NCBI RefSeq assembly: GCF_013299185.1
Contig: NZ_JAAFKG010000023.1
Span: 1-64,000 of the forward strand
Direction: 5' to 3'
Source of the DNA: Microcoleus sp. bin48.metabat.b7b8b9.023
GTDB lineage: Bacteria > Cyanobacteriota > Cyanobacteriia > Cyanobacteriales > Microcoleaceae
Length of the DNA: 64,000 nt
Position 1 is the stretch's first letter; the number at the start of each line of letters is the position of its first letter. Both the position numbers and the translations under genes were made by a program. The notes below the pieces were generated by a model. The model was given only the letters and a program-made list of their open reading frames with translations. It searched no databases and was not told the origin of the DNA. This document shows positions 52,649-61,770 of the stretch, piece after piece.

Positions 52649-52904
52649 ATCCCCCCTAGCCCCCCTTAAGAAGGGGGGGACAAGATTCTTCTCAAAGTCC
52701 CCCTTCTTAACGGGGATTTAGGGAGATCTAGACTAAGTAATAAGCGAAATTTATCCGGTGCATCTGGTTTTTGAAGCCTGAAGAAGCATGACCGCATATA
52801 TAGCAGTTCTCAGAAAGATAAGGTACGTTGTTGGGCTTCAGCCCTATACGCCTGGGTGGTTTATAAGCTGTCAGCCATACCTCATCTTTTTGAGAAAGGC
52901 TATA
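52649..52904. repeat. CCCCTTAAGAAGGGG repeat and inverted family A repeat (copy 5)
   Basis: 52649-52731: GATCCCCCCTAGCCCCCC and CCCCTTCTTAACGGGGATTT form a long hairpin related to that at 34609-34692. 52796-52904: family A repeat in the opposite orientation (ends ...TTTTTGAGAAAGGCTATA) with the GGGCTTCAGCCC core. They fill most of the space 52559-53023. Confidence 0.75.
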
Positions 52905-53023
52905 AGTTATTAGTTATAATTTTATATTCACTGCGGTCATGCTTCGCCCCTACAAACATATTTGCCTTGCGCCAGATGCACCCAATTTATCACACCAATT
53001 CCTTCTTCCTTCTTCCTTAAATT

Positions 53024-53629
53024 ATGAATCCCGAACCAGAAATCCGCCGCCTGTTAGATGTGATGCCCGCCTCCGGCCGCATGACTTGTAAAATTATTAA
53101 TAAGCCTCAACAATCTACGGTAATTGATTGCGATTTTCCTTTACCTTGGCATCAATCTCGCCCGATTTACATTAATTTTGACTTGTGGCGCCTGCTATCT
53201 AAGCCGCAGCGGGATTTACTGCTATTGCGTACTGTAAGCTTTCTGGGCAATTTCAAGTGGTTTAAGCCGGATATTTATCAAGGTGCGGCTGTGGCGGGTA
53301 TTCTCGGCACTGTTGTAGAGTTATTGCAGGGAGATGCGATCGGAATTGCGATCGCCGGTGGGTTGACTGGGCTGGCGATGACTCGAATTTGGCGCGACAA
53401 CCGCAGTTCGCAAGTAGAGTTAGATGCCGACGAAACGGCGATTAGAGTGGCGGGAAGGCGCGGTTACAGTGAATCTGAGGCGGCGGGACATCTACTGGGG
53501 GCGATCGAATCTGTGGCGCAGATAGAACAGCGCAATTTAGATTTTAACGAATTGATTCGGTGTCAGAATTTAAGGGCAATATCCGGTATTTCGGCGGTTG
53601 GTGTGCCCGATAGTGTCAGACAGGATTGA
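53024..53629 (+). CDS. DUF3318 family protein
   Basis: 201 residues. Conserved cyanobacterial family: EIRRLLDVMPASGRMTCKI start, PLPWHQSRPIYINFDLW, a short hydrophobic pair (AAVAGILGTVVELLQGDAIG, IAIAGGLTGLAM) and the AGRRGYSESEAAGHLLGAIE segment. It has features of a degenerate membrane-associated M48-like peptidase (LSKPQRDLLLLRTVSFL), without a HExxH motif. Function unknown. Confidence 0.8.
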   Translation: MNPEPEIRRLLDVMPASGRMTCKIINKPQQSTVIDCDFPLPWHQSRPIYINFDLWRLLSKPQRDLLLLRTVSFLGNFKWFKPDIYQGAAVAGILGTVVELLQGDAIGIAIAGGLTGLAMTRIWRDNRSSQVELDADETAIRVAGRRGYSESEAAGHLLGAIESVAQIEQRNLDFNELIRCQNLRAISGISAVGVPDSVRQD

Positions 53630-53914
53630 AAAAAACATCGCTATTCAAGCAAATTAGCCTTGATAGACAAAGATTCCAGAAACTTAACTGCTTCATCCAG
53701 CATAGCTGCTGGTAATTTCTCCACAATTGCGATCGCCCTTTGACGAGTTTATAGATTAATTGCTTATGTCGCACGTTTAACAGACAAAAATTGCACTTTC
53801 ATCATCTTAAATCAGCTTCACTAATGCACTGATTTTGATCGAAAGTGCGATCGCTTGATTTACCCTTGAGAATTATTGATATAATCAAGAGGGAAACCCA
53901 TCAAATCCACAACT

Positions 53915-54187
53915 ATGCTAATCCTGCCAAAACTGGAAAACCTGCGAGATACTCTACCCATAGAAGGAGCTGTTCGCATTGAATTAGTGGAAGGCATACC
54001 CATGTTTAGAGCCTCCACCACAGTCAAAAACCGCATAGCAGAACTGCTGGACAAACAACAAACTTTACCCCTCGATCCTGATGAAGAACAAGAACTAAAT
54101 ATTTACGAAGAAATCGACGATTACCTTAGTTTTGTCAATCGGACAGTCCGCAATCTTTTCTTGAGCCAGATTCAGTCTACTGTATAG
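53915..54187 (+). CDS. small acidic partner protein upstream of an HNH nuclease
   Basis: 90 residues, acidic, helical (DEEQELNIYEEIDDYLSFVN). Begins MLILPKLENLRDTLPIEGAV and ends 2 bases before the HNH gene start, so the two are translationally coupled. The arrangement of small acidic protein plus nuclease recurs in cyanobacteria and resembles an antitoxin-toxin layout, but that role is inference. The stretch 53630-53914 holds no gene. Confidence 0.7.
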   Translation: MLILPKLENLRDTLPIEGAVRIELVEGIPMFRASTTVKNRIAELLDKQQTLPLDPDEEQELNIYEEIDDYLSFVNRTVRNLFLSQIQSTV

Positions 54188-54189
54188 AA

Positions 54190-54642
54190 ATGTCCGCTCG
54201 CCGTCCAATCCCTGACAATATCCAAGATCGAGTTCGTCAGAGAGCAAACTGTCTGTGCGAATATTGTCATGCTTCCGAAGAATGGCAGTATGTAGAATTT
54301 ACGATCGAACACATCATTCCCTTAACTAAAAATGGGACTAACGATATTGACAATTTGGCACTAGCTTGCTTTCACTGCAACCGCAAGAAATCTGATAAAA
54401 CTACAACGATAGATGTTCAGTCAGACGTAGAAGTACCCTTGTTTAACCCCAGACAAGATAGTTGGAACGAACATTTTATTTGGTCGGCTGATGGATTATC
54501 AATAGTTGGTTTGACTCCTATTGGACGAGCTACAGTTACAGCCTTATTCTTAAATAGAGAGAGAGTCATTAATATTCGCGCCGCTGACAAAGCTATCAAA
54601 CGACATCCTCCAGCCGACGATTTAATTCAATCAGAAAGTTGA
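54190..54642 (+). CDS. HNH endonuclease
   Basis: 150 residues. HNH core: CLCEYCHAS (Cys-X2-Cys), FTIEHIIPLTKNGTNDIDNLALACFHCNRKKSD with the catalytic His, the Asn-Leu and the second Cys pair. The C-terminal 70 residues (FNPRQDSWNEHFIWSADG, IGRATVTAL) are the usual companion in this cyanobacterial subfamily. Cuts DNA, target unknown. Coupled to the small upstream gene at 53915. Confidence 0.88.
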   Translation: MSARRPIPDNIQDRVRQRANCLCEYCHASEEWQYVEFTIEHIIPLTKNGTNDIDNLALACFHCNRKKSDKTTTIDVQSDVEVPLFNPRQDSWNEHFIWSADGLSIVGLTPIGRATVTALFLNRERVINIRAADKAIKRHPPADDLIQSES

Positions 54643-54674
54643 GCATAGTGACCGATTTGTCACTTGCACTTATT

Positions 54675-54974
54675 TTAATTATTTTCATCGAAGCTACCAT
54701 CGACTAATCTATCCACCGATAACTTTTCCTCGTCTACTCGCCGACTGAGATAATCCGGCAAGTCATCAAAAGATACCCGTACCAAACGGCAAAAATCCCT
54801 CATTTGCCGAACAGTCATCGTAGGTTCGTCTCCCTTTTCCCACCGCCGCACCGACGAAGCCGATACCCCCATCCGCACAGCCAACTCTTCTTGGCTCAAG
54901 TTAGCGTCCTCTCGCAGTCTCCGAAAAGGCGACTCATTTTCTGGTTGCCGTTGACGTTGCCTTTTTTTTACCAT
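54675..54974 (-). CDS. XRE-family helix-turn-helix regulator
   Basis: 99 residues. Classical Cro/CI HTH: FRRLREDANLSQEELAVRMG, VSASSVRRWEKGDEPTMTVR. A basic N-terminus (KKRQRQRQ) and an acidic C-terminal tail follow. Opposite strand to the HNH pair, convergent with it by 30 bases; could regulate it but no operator was identified. Confidence 0.88.
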   Translation of the reverse strand: MVKKRQRQRQPENESPFRRLREDANLSQEELAVRMGVSASSVRRWEKGDEPTMTVRQMRDFCRLVRVSFDDLPDYLSRRVDEEKLSVDRLVDGSFDENN

Positions 54975-55125
54975 TTCATTATAAAAGCTTGATTTAAGCG
55001 CCTAATTTGAGCGGTTAGATTGATTGGAGTAAGCACAGCCATAGCCAAAACAGACTGCACTAAAAATAAAAGGTGCAAGTCTGTCACTTTCCTATGGGCA
55101 AACATACCCAATTTACAATACAGCC

Positions 55126-55536
55126 ATGAACACCCCAGAAACTACGAATTCCTGGATTATTTACCGACTGCTGCCCAACTTTCAGCGCTTACCCATCGGA
55201 CAATTTCGCAGCCGCAGCGAAGCAGAATCTTCCTTAAAAGTCATCCGACAACTGCTACCCAATACCGACTTAATACTTGCTTTCGAGATTGGCGCCGAAA
55301 GTCGTACCACCGAACTCATTGACTCCCCTGCTGCTGAGCCAAACTTGCCAACTTCAGTTAACCGAGAACTCCTGAAACTGTTCATTATCAGTTCTCGCCC
55401 TGTGGTTTCCCGCGTCATTCATTCTTTTCACCGGGATAATTTTGCCTGCGCTACTGACTGGAGTCCGTTTGTTCCAACTCAAAATCGAGGTGAAGTGATG
55501 AGCGTCTTAATTAAATATTTTGCCACTGACTCTTAG
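55126..55536 (+). CDS. conserved cyanobacterial hypothetical protein
   Basis: 136 residues. WIIYRLLPNFQRLPIGQFRS and AESSLKVIRQLLPN near the start look like a small alpha/beta module seen in many cyanobacterial proteins. The remainder is unremarkable, with no membrane segment. Function unknown. Followed by two family B hairpins that may end transcription. Confidence 0.6.
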   Translation: MNTPETTNSWIIYRLLPNFQRLPIGQFRSRSEAESSLKVIRQLLPNTDLILAFEIGAESRTTELIDSPAAEPNLPTSVNRELLKLFIISSRPVVSRVIHSFHRDNFACATDWSPFVPTQNRGEVMSVLIKYFATDS

Positions 55537-55573
55537 GGTGCGATCGAACATTCCTGATTGTACTGCAATATCT

Positions 55574-55726
55574 AAGGTATGTAGTTGCGCTTCAGCGCTC
55601 TTTCCTGATATTATTAAGAGCGCTGAAGCGCAACTACGTACCTTATTTTAAAACTGCGCTGTCTGGTTGGGGTTGGGCACTTTTTTCTGAGATTATTAAG
55701 AGCGCTGAAGCGCAACTACGTACCTT
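55574..55726. repeat. family B hairpin repeats (one full, one half copy)
   Basis: 55574-55644 is a full unit (AAGGTATGTAGTTGCGCTTC ... GAAGCGCAACTACGTACCTT). 55681-55726 holds mainly the right arm (AAGAGCGCTGAAGCGCAACT). They lie between convergent genes. Confidence 0.8.
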
Positions 55727-55800
55727 ATTTGTCTGACAATAATAAAATCGTCCTGCTTGTTAAGAGGAATTGAGGGGATATTCAACTAATAAATGGTAAT

Positions 55801-57639
55801 TTAAGAACAGTGATAAACTTGATATTCATAACCATCAACAGGTGACAAATTGCGAGATTCAATCTGACACTTTTGTGCTGCTAAATTTACTGGCGCGCGA
55901 AAGTTCACCAACCACAAATCTAGCGGGCGTTCCAATTGACTGAGTGTCTTGTCAAGTATCCCCGCCACAATTTCTGGCGCCTCCCTTCTCTGCTTAACTA
56001 AAAGAAACTGTGGAGAATCAAAGGCTTTAACTTCTTCCTTATTCCTATTCCTAACATCCGTTACAGAATCCGTTGCCGAACCCTTCTTCCTTCTATCCTT
56101 TACATCCGTTACATCCGTTACATCCGCTACAAAATCCGTTGCCGAACTCTTTTTCCATTCCAATCCTATCCCCATCAACTCTCCTATTTCTACATGAGTC
56201 TTTTGAGTAGTAGCAATTAACACTGGAACTTTCGAGACTTCGCGGATAATCGGAATTAACAAATCTGGTTTGTAATATTTGCGATAGCCGAGATTGGAAT
56301 TTACTGTTACACTGCTGACAAAACCCATTACTAAAATTAGCAGCACTGCTTTTTTGCCAGTAAATTCTACAGCAGGTAAATTAAACCATCGAGTTTTTAT
56401 TGTAGGTGTCTCATAAATAAATGCTAAAGTTACTCCTAATATTAATATCACTCCCGGAAAGTAGACGAAATTGTATCGAGGGCCGCGAGTTAGGTCAATT
56501 CCTAAAATGTATGCAAAGCTGAAAAACAAGAAAATTGACCCAAGCACAAACCCGCCAAAAATAACAGTACCTAAACGAGTATCGGTGGTTTTTAAGGAAG
56601 TTTTGAGACCGTTTTGCAGCAGGGGAAGCACCCAGATGAAATATATTATCATGCCGATCGCAGATCCAACCACCACTGCCAGATTTGAAGATTCCACCGG
56701 AAGCAGCGATATCACAGCGATCCATCCCGCCAAAGCTTGGAAAATCGGTGCGATCCAATCTACAAATGTGCGATCGCCACTGACAATCCAATTCGTGAGC
56801 TCGCTACCGTATTTATTCGACAAAAATATCGGCAGCCAAACTAAACCGCCCGCTACAGTCCCCAGCGCTACTGCAAAAAGCCGCCAGAGGATTTGAAATT
56901 GCCAAATATTCGGCTGCTGACTCTCTGAAAGCGCCAATTTTCCATGAAACTGCTGCCAGATTACAGCAATTAATGCTATGGCTTCTGCACACAAAGTCAA
57001 GGCAAAAAAGTAGTGAACCGCAATTCCCAAACAATTAACAATTATCCAAAATAGCACCGTCCAGATAGGCAGTGGAGCGCGCTGTTGCAGCTTTTTTGCA
57101 GCTAATGTCAAGCAAAAAAGAGACGCAATAACTAATAAGATTCCTAAGGTATAATGGCGGGCTTCTTGGGCGAGATAAATGCCGTAGGGAGAAACTGCCA
57201 TCATCGCAGCCGCACATTGACCGACTAAACGAGAATTGAACGCAAATTTGCCTAAAAGGTAGATAGCTGGAACTGAAATCACTCCTAATAATGCCGGAAG
57301 CGATCGCCCAATCCACACTAAACTATCCTCAGTCGGCGCAAACAGTCGCATCCACCAGTGGGCTACCATAAAATACACTGGCGGATGGTTGCTTTCCACC
57401 AGCAAATGCTTGAGAACATCTGCAATGCCAGCATCCGGGCCCAATTGTAGCGGTTGTAGTAGAGTGGAAAGTGCGATCGCCCGATCGATCGGCACCCCGC
57501 GAAAACTGTTGCCCAAACTAAACACCAGAGTCGAAAACTCGTCCGTCCACAGCGGTTTCGAGTCCAAATTTGCAAAACGTAGCATTAGGGCGATCGCCGT
57601 CCACAGTAATAGCAACAACAGTTGTTTATGCTTAATCAT
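55801..57639 (-). CDS. GT-C glycosyltransferase (GT39/ArnT-like)
   Basis: 612 residues, polytopic. Transfers a sugar from a polyprenyl-phosphate carrier to an acceptor on the outer face. First helix then LDSKPLWTDEFSTL with the catalytic-type Asp-Glu, HPPVYFMVAHWWMRLF, GRSLPALLGVISVPAIYLLG and AQEARHYTLGILLV match the PMT/ArnT pattern. About 11 transmembrane helices. Near the C-terminus (about residues 520-560) a tandem-repeat insert gives Asp-Val-Thr runs (DFVADVTDVTDVK). Directly downstream of a GT2-GtrA gene on the same strand, which probably makes the polyprenyl-phosphate sugar it uses. Confidence 0.88.
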   Translation of the reverse strand: MIKHKQLLLLLLWTAIALMLRFANLDSKPLWTDEFSTLVFSLGNSFRGVPIDRAIALSTLLQPLQLGPDAGIADVLKHLLVESNHPPVYFMVAHWWMRLFAPTEDSLVWIGRSLPALLGVISVPAIYLLGKFAFNSRLVGQCAAAMMAVSPYGIYLAQEARHYTLGILLVIASLFCLTLAAKKLQQRAPLPIWTVLFWIIVNCLGIAVHYFFALTLCAEAIALIAVIWQQFHGKLALSESQQPNIWQFQILWRLFAVALGTVAGGLVWLPIFLSNKYGSELTNWIVSGDRTFVDWIAPIFQALAGWIAVISLLPVESSNLAVVVGSAIGMIIYFIWVLPLLQNGLKTSLKTTDTRLGTVIFGGFVLGSIFLFFSFAYILGIDLTRGPRYNFVYFPGVILILGVTLAFIYETPTIKTRWFNLPAVEFTGKKAVLLILVMGFVSSVTVNSNLGYRKYYKPDLLIPIIREVSKVPVLIATTQKTHVEIGELMGIGLEWKKSSATDFVADVTDVTDVKDRRKKGSATDSVTDVRNRNKEEVKAFDSPQFLLVKQRREAPEIVAGILDKTLSQLERPLDLWLVNFRAPVNLAAQKCQIESRNLSPVDGYEYQVYHCS

Positions 57640-57737
57640 TAATTCAGTCAGTTGTGTGTTGTCAGTTGTGTGTTGTCAGTTATGTGTTGTCAGTTGACCG
57701 CCCACTGCCCACTGCCCCATGCCCAATTCCCAATTCC

Positions 57738-58949
57738 CTAATCAACTTCCGTTACCCGCCAGCTTAGCTTCATGTTGATCCAGAAATTCCACAGAGTCAC
57801 AGCCACGATCGCAATTAAGTTAGCCAAATATTCATTCATCCCAAAAACATTAAACATCAAATTAACCAGCAGCACATTCAAAATCAAACCCATCAAGCAA
57901 ATTGTATTAAACTTCAACAGGCGTTTGAAGCGCTGGCGATTTCCCGGTTGCCGCTTAGAAATGTCCCCAAAAGTCCACAAATCATTCCACAAAAAATTAC
58001 TAATAATTGCTAATTCAGCAGCAATAATTAGACTGCGAGTCAGCTCCAAATGCAGACTATTTCGCAGGACGTACAAAACCCCCATGTTGACAAACACACC
58101 GCTGAAACCCACGATGCCAAATCGCAGAAACTTACCCACTGGCCAGCGGGCAAACCGCAATATGAACAAATGTCGCAAATACTCAATATACTGTTTCCCC
58201 GTAACTTTGCTTTCGCCTTCTTTCCGCTCCTGAAATACATAACCAACTTCTCCAATCCAGCGGATATTTCCCCTACCGAGCACTTCAATCAAGATTTTGT
58301 AACCCGCAGGATTCATGGTTTGGCCGGCAATGCAACTGCGACGCACCATAAAATAGCCGCTCATTGGATCGGAAACTCTGCCGACGACTCCAGGCAGTAT
58401 AATCAATCCAACAGTTTGAGCGCCCCGCGACAAAAATCTCCTGACAACGCTCCAGTCGCTCACACCACCCTCAGCAACGTGGCGGCTGGCAGCGGCCAAA
58501 TCTGCCCCCCGCTGAATTTCTGCTAAAAGCTGCAATAGCGTCTCCGGCGGATGCTGCAAGTCGGCATCGATGACACCCAAAACCTCGCCCCGAGCAGCCT
58601 GCCACCCGCGAATCACGGCTGTGGAAAGTCCCCGCTCGTGCTCGCGCCGCATCACCCGCAATTGCGGATAGTCGGCTGTTAGCGACTGGGCAACTTCCCA
58701 GGTGCGATCGGGGCTGTTGTCATCGACTACAATTAATTCGTAGTTGCCGGGAATGCTGCCATCAAGCAACTTGCTCAATTGTTCCACAATACTTTTGACA
58801 TTCTTGCACTCGTTGTAGGTGGGAATCACCAAGGAAAAATAAATTGGCTGTGTATCTTCTGCAAAAGTTGAACCACAAGTCCCTACAGCAGGAATTTGCA
58901 AAGGCCCAGACGGCACTGGCAACAGGTGATTTGCTTCGTTGACGCTCAT
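57738..58949 (-). CDS. GT2 polyprenyl-phosphate sugar synthase with GtrA domain
   Basis: 403 residues. N-terminal dolichyl-phosphate mannose synthase-like GT2 domain: FSLVIPTYNECKNVKSIVEQ, VVDDNSPDRTWE, GVIDADLQHPPETL (DxD), RFLSRGAQTVG and PMSGYFMVRR. C-terminal GtrA domain with four transmembrane helices (FGIVGFSGVFVNMGVLY, LIIAAELAIISNFLWND, FNTICLMGLILNVLLV, LIAIVAVTLWNFWIN). Makes and perhaps flips a polyprenyl-phosphate hexose. About 100 bases upstream of the GT-C gene, with (TTGTCAG)-type and CCCAATTCCC-type repeats between (57650-57738). Start ATG 58949. Confidence 0.92.
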   Translation of the reverse strand: MSVNEANHLLPVPSGPLQIPAVGTCGSTFAEDTQPIYFSLVIPTYNECKNVKSIVEQLSKLLDGSIPGNYELIVVDDNSPDRTWEVAQSLTADYPQLRVMRREHERGLSTAVIRGWQAARGEVLGVIDADLQHPPETLLQLLAEIQRGADLAAASRHVAEGGVSDWSVVRRFLSRGAQTVGLIILPGVVGRVSDPMSGYFMVRRSCIAGQTMNPAGYKILIEVLGRGNIRWIGEVGYVFQERKEGESKVTGKQYIEYLRHLFILRFARWPVGKFLRFGIVGFSGVFVNMGVLYVLRNSLHLELTRSLIIAAELAIISNFLWNDLWTFGDISKRQPGNRQRFKRLLKFNTICLMGLILNVLLVNLMFNVFGMNEYLANLIAIVAVTLWNFWINMKLSWRVTEVD

Positions 58950-59066
58950 AGTTACCGTTTCTTAAAATGAAAAGATGTTTTTTTACGACTTTATACTTTA
59001 GAATCTGTTTCGTCCATAGTTGATTTGTTAAGATATAAAAAGCCGTTAATTTTAGTGGTGGATTTT

Positions 59067-60236
59067 GTGACTGAATCGGAAAATAAAACTGTTGATGCAA
59101 TTCTCGATCGCGCTTTACAACTTTATAACATCTCTAGCGCAGAGGCATTGGTACTTTTGCAGCAAAGAGAGCCAGATGCGATCGCTTCTATTCAAACAAC
59201 CGCTGACTTGCTCCGCCGCCGACAATCAGGCGATATTGTTACTTATGTTATCAATCGAAATATTAATTTCACCAATATTTGCGAGCAGCATTGCAGTTTC
59301 TGTGCGTTCCGCCGCGACGACGGAGATGAGGGCGCTTTTTGGTTAGATACAGCCCAAATTCTAGAGAAGGCAACAGATGCAGTGCAGCGGGGTGCGACGG
59401 AAATTTGTATGCAGGGCGGCTTAAATCTGCAAGCTAAGCTCAACGGTGAATCTTTGCCTTATTATCTGCAATTAGTGAAAACAATTAAGGATAAGTTTCC
59501 GCAGTTGCACTTGCACGCTTTTTCGCCCCAAGAAATAGAATTTATTGCCAGACAAGATCGTCTTAGTTTCAGCTATGTAATTTCGGCATTGCAGGATGCG
59601 GGAGTCGGTTCGATGCCCGGTACTGCGGCGGAGGTTCTCGACGATGCAGTGCGACGGGTGATTTGCCCGGAAAAACTAGATTCGGCAACTTGGCTAGAAA
59701 TCGTAGGAACTGCTCACAGCTTAGGTTTGCCGACAACGAGCACGATGCTTTGCGGGCATATTGAGGCGGCAGGGCAGCAGGTTTTGCATTTAGAAAAAGT
59801 GCGATCGCTCCAACAAAGTGCCATTAACAACAACTATCCAGCTCGCATCACAGAATTCATTTTACTGCCCTTTGTCGGGCAAGAAGCACCAGCTCCTTTA
59901 CGCAGTCGAGTCGGCCGCGATCAACCAGTTTTAGCAGATACATTATTGCTCACCGCTGTATCGAGAATCTTCTTGGGAAATACGATTCCCAATCACCAGC
60001 CGAGTTGGGTTAAATTGGGTTTAGTAGGAGCTACAGAGGCTCTGAAATGGGGTTGCAACGACATCGGCGGCACATTGATGGAAGAACACATTACTACAAT
60101 GGCCGGTGCGGTTGGTGGCGGTTGTCAATCGGTAGAAGATTTGCAAAATGCGATTACTTCTTTGGGCCGGAGTTATCAGCAAAGGGATACAATTTATCGA
60201 CCTATGGGGGTTGACAATTTAGCTGTAATTGTATAA
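59067..60236 (+). CDS. cofH: FO synthase subunit 2 (CofH)
   Basis: 389 residues from GTG 59067; the frame continues up to TTG 59025. Radical SAM enzyme that joins hydroxybenzyl from tyrosine to the ribityl-uracil precursor to give the 5-deazaflavin FO, used by cyanobacterial photolyases. Cluster motif [52 protein letters not shown] and GVDNLAV-type C-terminus match CofH. The partner CofG is not in this window. Divergent from the GT2 gene. Confidence 0.93.
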   Translation: MTESENKTVDAILDRALQLYNISSAEALVLLQQREPDAIASIQTTADLLRRRQSGDIVTYVINRNINFTNICEQHCSFCAFRRDDGDEGAFWLDTAQILEKATDAVQRGATEICMQGGLNLQAKLNGESLPYYLQLVKTIKDKFPQLHLHAFSPQEIEFIARQDRLSFSYVISALQDAGVGSMPGTAAEVLDDAVRRVICPEKLDSATWLEIVGTAHSLGLPTTSTMLCGHIEAAGQQVLHLEKVRSLQQSAINNNYPARITEFILLPFVGQEAPAPLRSRVGRDQPVLADTLLLTAVSRIFLGNTIPNHQPSWVKLGLVGATEALKWGCNDIGGTLMEEHITTMAGAVGGGCQSVEDLQNAITSLGRSYQQRDTIYRPMGVDNLAVIV

Positions 60237-60280
60237 ATTTTAGGATGCGAAGTGCGAAGAGCGTAACGCATCCTACCAGT

Positions 60281-60922
60281 TTAGCCGATCGCACTTTCAA
60301 ATTCTTCCAGCGCCTGACAACTTCCAACCTGCCAAGCACGTTCCACTGTAGCAGGAATCATCTGGGCGATCGCAATTCCCGGAAAATTCGGACTAATATC
60401 CGATTCTACATACTCTCCTTCTTGCAGCAAATAGATGCGAAGTCTGCCGCTGTCGTAAACCCAGACTTCAGGAACTCCAATAGCTAGATAAGCATCGATC
60501 GTAGTTTTAGAAGCTACATCGGTTTCAATTCCTAAATCCGGCGGCGGATCGTCCGGCAAAAGTCGGCGGCGGCTAATCATCCGCTGATAATTGAGAATAT
60601 AAAAGCAAGCATCAGGTTCAATTCCCGCTGCACCTTCCCGCTTGAAAGTAGTAGAACCAAATGGTTCGTATCTTCTACCCGCAGACTTGAGTAAAATTTT
60701 GACAATATCAGAGATTAAATCTTTCGGCCTTTCATGTTCTAGTAAGGGAAGCGTAATTTCTAAGGTACTGTTGCTGTAGGCAATTCTGCTTCTTCGCTTT
60801 TCTCCCAATTCCTCCAAAATTGACTCGAATTCCAGCCAAGTTATATTGGGAATAGTTACGACACTGCCGGGAGTAAGCTGAATCTGGCTAATAGGTTTGA
60901 GGACGGGAGCGATAACAATCAT
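60281..60922 (-). CDS. Uma2 family (DUF820) putative endonuclease
   Basis: 213 residues. PD-(D/E)XK-like fold common in cyanobacteria. GIEPDACFYI gives the first Asp, PDLGIETDVASKTTIDAY the acidic pair and Lys, and GVPEVWVYDSG the last conserved strand. Target unknown; possibly mobile or stress-linked. Ends 44 bases from the convergent cofH stop. Confidence 0.85.
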   Translation of the reverse strand: MIVIAPVLKPISQIQLTPGSVVTIPNITWLEFESILEELGEKRRSRIAYSNSTLEITLPLLEHERPKDLISDIVKILLKSAGRRYEPFGSTTFKREGAAGIEPDACFYILNYQRMISRRRLLPDDPPPDLGIETDVASKTTIDAYLAIGVPEVWVYDSGRLRIYLLQEGEYVESDISPNFPGIAIAQMIPATVERAWQVGSCQALEEFESAIG

Positions 60923-61112
60923 AAGCTGAATTGAGAGCTAGTTGTTAAGTTTGTGCCAAAGATAGGCAGGATGCCTACCCCACAAGAGTTTTTGAAGATA
61001 TCTGTTGAGTGTAGCACGGGCAAGGAGAAGAGATGGGCGATCGCAATTTACGATCGCTAGATATCAAAGCTATATCTGATATAATTAGTATTATCAGTCA
61101 TTCTGAAAACCT

Positions 61113-61733
61113 ATGACTCAAACTTTACCCAAGCTCGTAAACTTCGAGGAATTTGTGGAGTGGCTGCCAGAAAATTCGGCGGTACGGTATGAACTGCATA
61201 ATAGAAATATTATTGAAATTGTACAACCAGTAGGCGAACATCAGGAAGTTACAGGTTTTCTGACAATCGAAATTGCTGTTCAAATCAAACGTTTGGGATT
61301 ACCCTATGGTATCCCAAACCAAGTGATAGTTAGACCTCCTGAAAAAGATTCTGGTTATTTCCCCGACTTATTGGTGCTGAATCGTGCAAACCTGGTGAAT
61401 GAACCATTGTGGCAAAAAGAGTCTATCCTCAGTTTAGGTGCATCGATACCTTTGGCGATCGAAGTTGTGTCAACCAATTGGCGCGATGATTACTATTTGA
61501 AATATGCTGATTATGAGGAGATGGGTATCCCTGAATATTGGATTGTCGATTATGCTGCGTTGGGTGGACGTAATTTTATTGGCAATCCCAAACAACCGAC
61601 GATTTCTGTGTGTAACTTGGTTGATGGTGAATATCAAATATCCAAGTTTCGGGAGTGCGATCGGATTGTGTCGCAAACTTTTCCCGATTTGAGCTTGACT
61701 GCTAATCAGATTTTTCAAGCTGGTTTGGTGTAA
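61113..61733 (+). CDS. Uma2 family (DUF820) putative endonuclease
   Basis: 206 residues. A second Uma2 protein, only distantly similar to the one at 60281: RYELHNRNIIEIVQPVGEHQ, GYFPDLLVLN (Asp), LAIEVVSTNWRDDYYLKY (Glu-Val-X-Ser and Lys) and EMGIPEYWIVDYAALG. Divergent from the other Uma2 gene. Function as for that family. Confidence 0.88.
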   Translation: MTQTLPKLVNFEEFVEWLPENSAVRYELHNRNIIEIVQPVGEHQEVTGFLTIEIAVQIKRLGLPYGIPNQVIVRPPEKDSGYFPDLLVLNRANLVNEPLWQKESILSLGASIPLAIEVVSTNWRDDYYLKYADYEEMGIPEYWIVDYAALGGRNFIGNPKQPTISVCNLVDGEYQISKFRECDRIVSQTFPDLSLTANQIFQAGLV

Positions 61734-61770
61734 TGTGATATTTTGCAAAATTATAATTGAAGTGTTTTAT

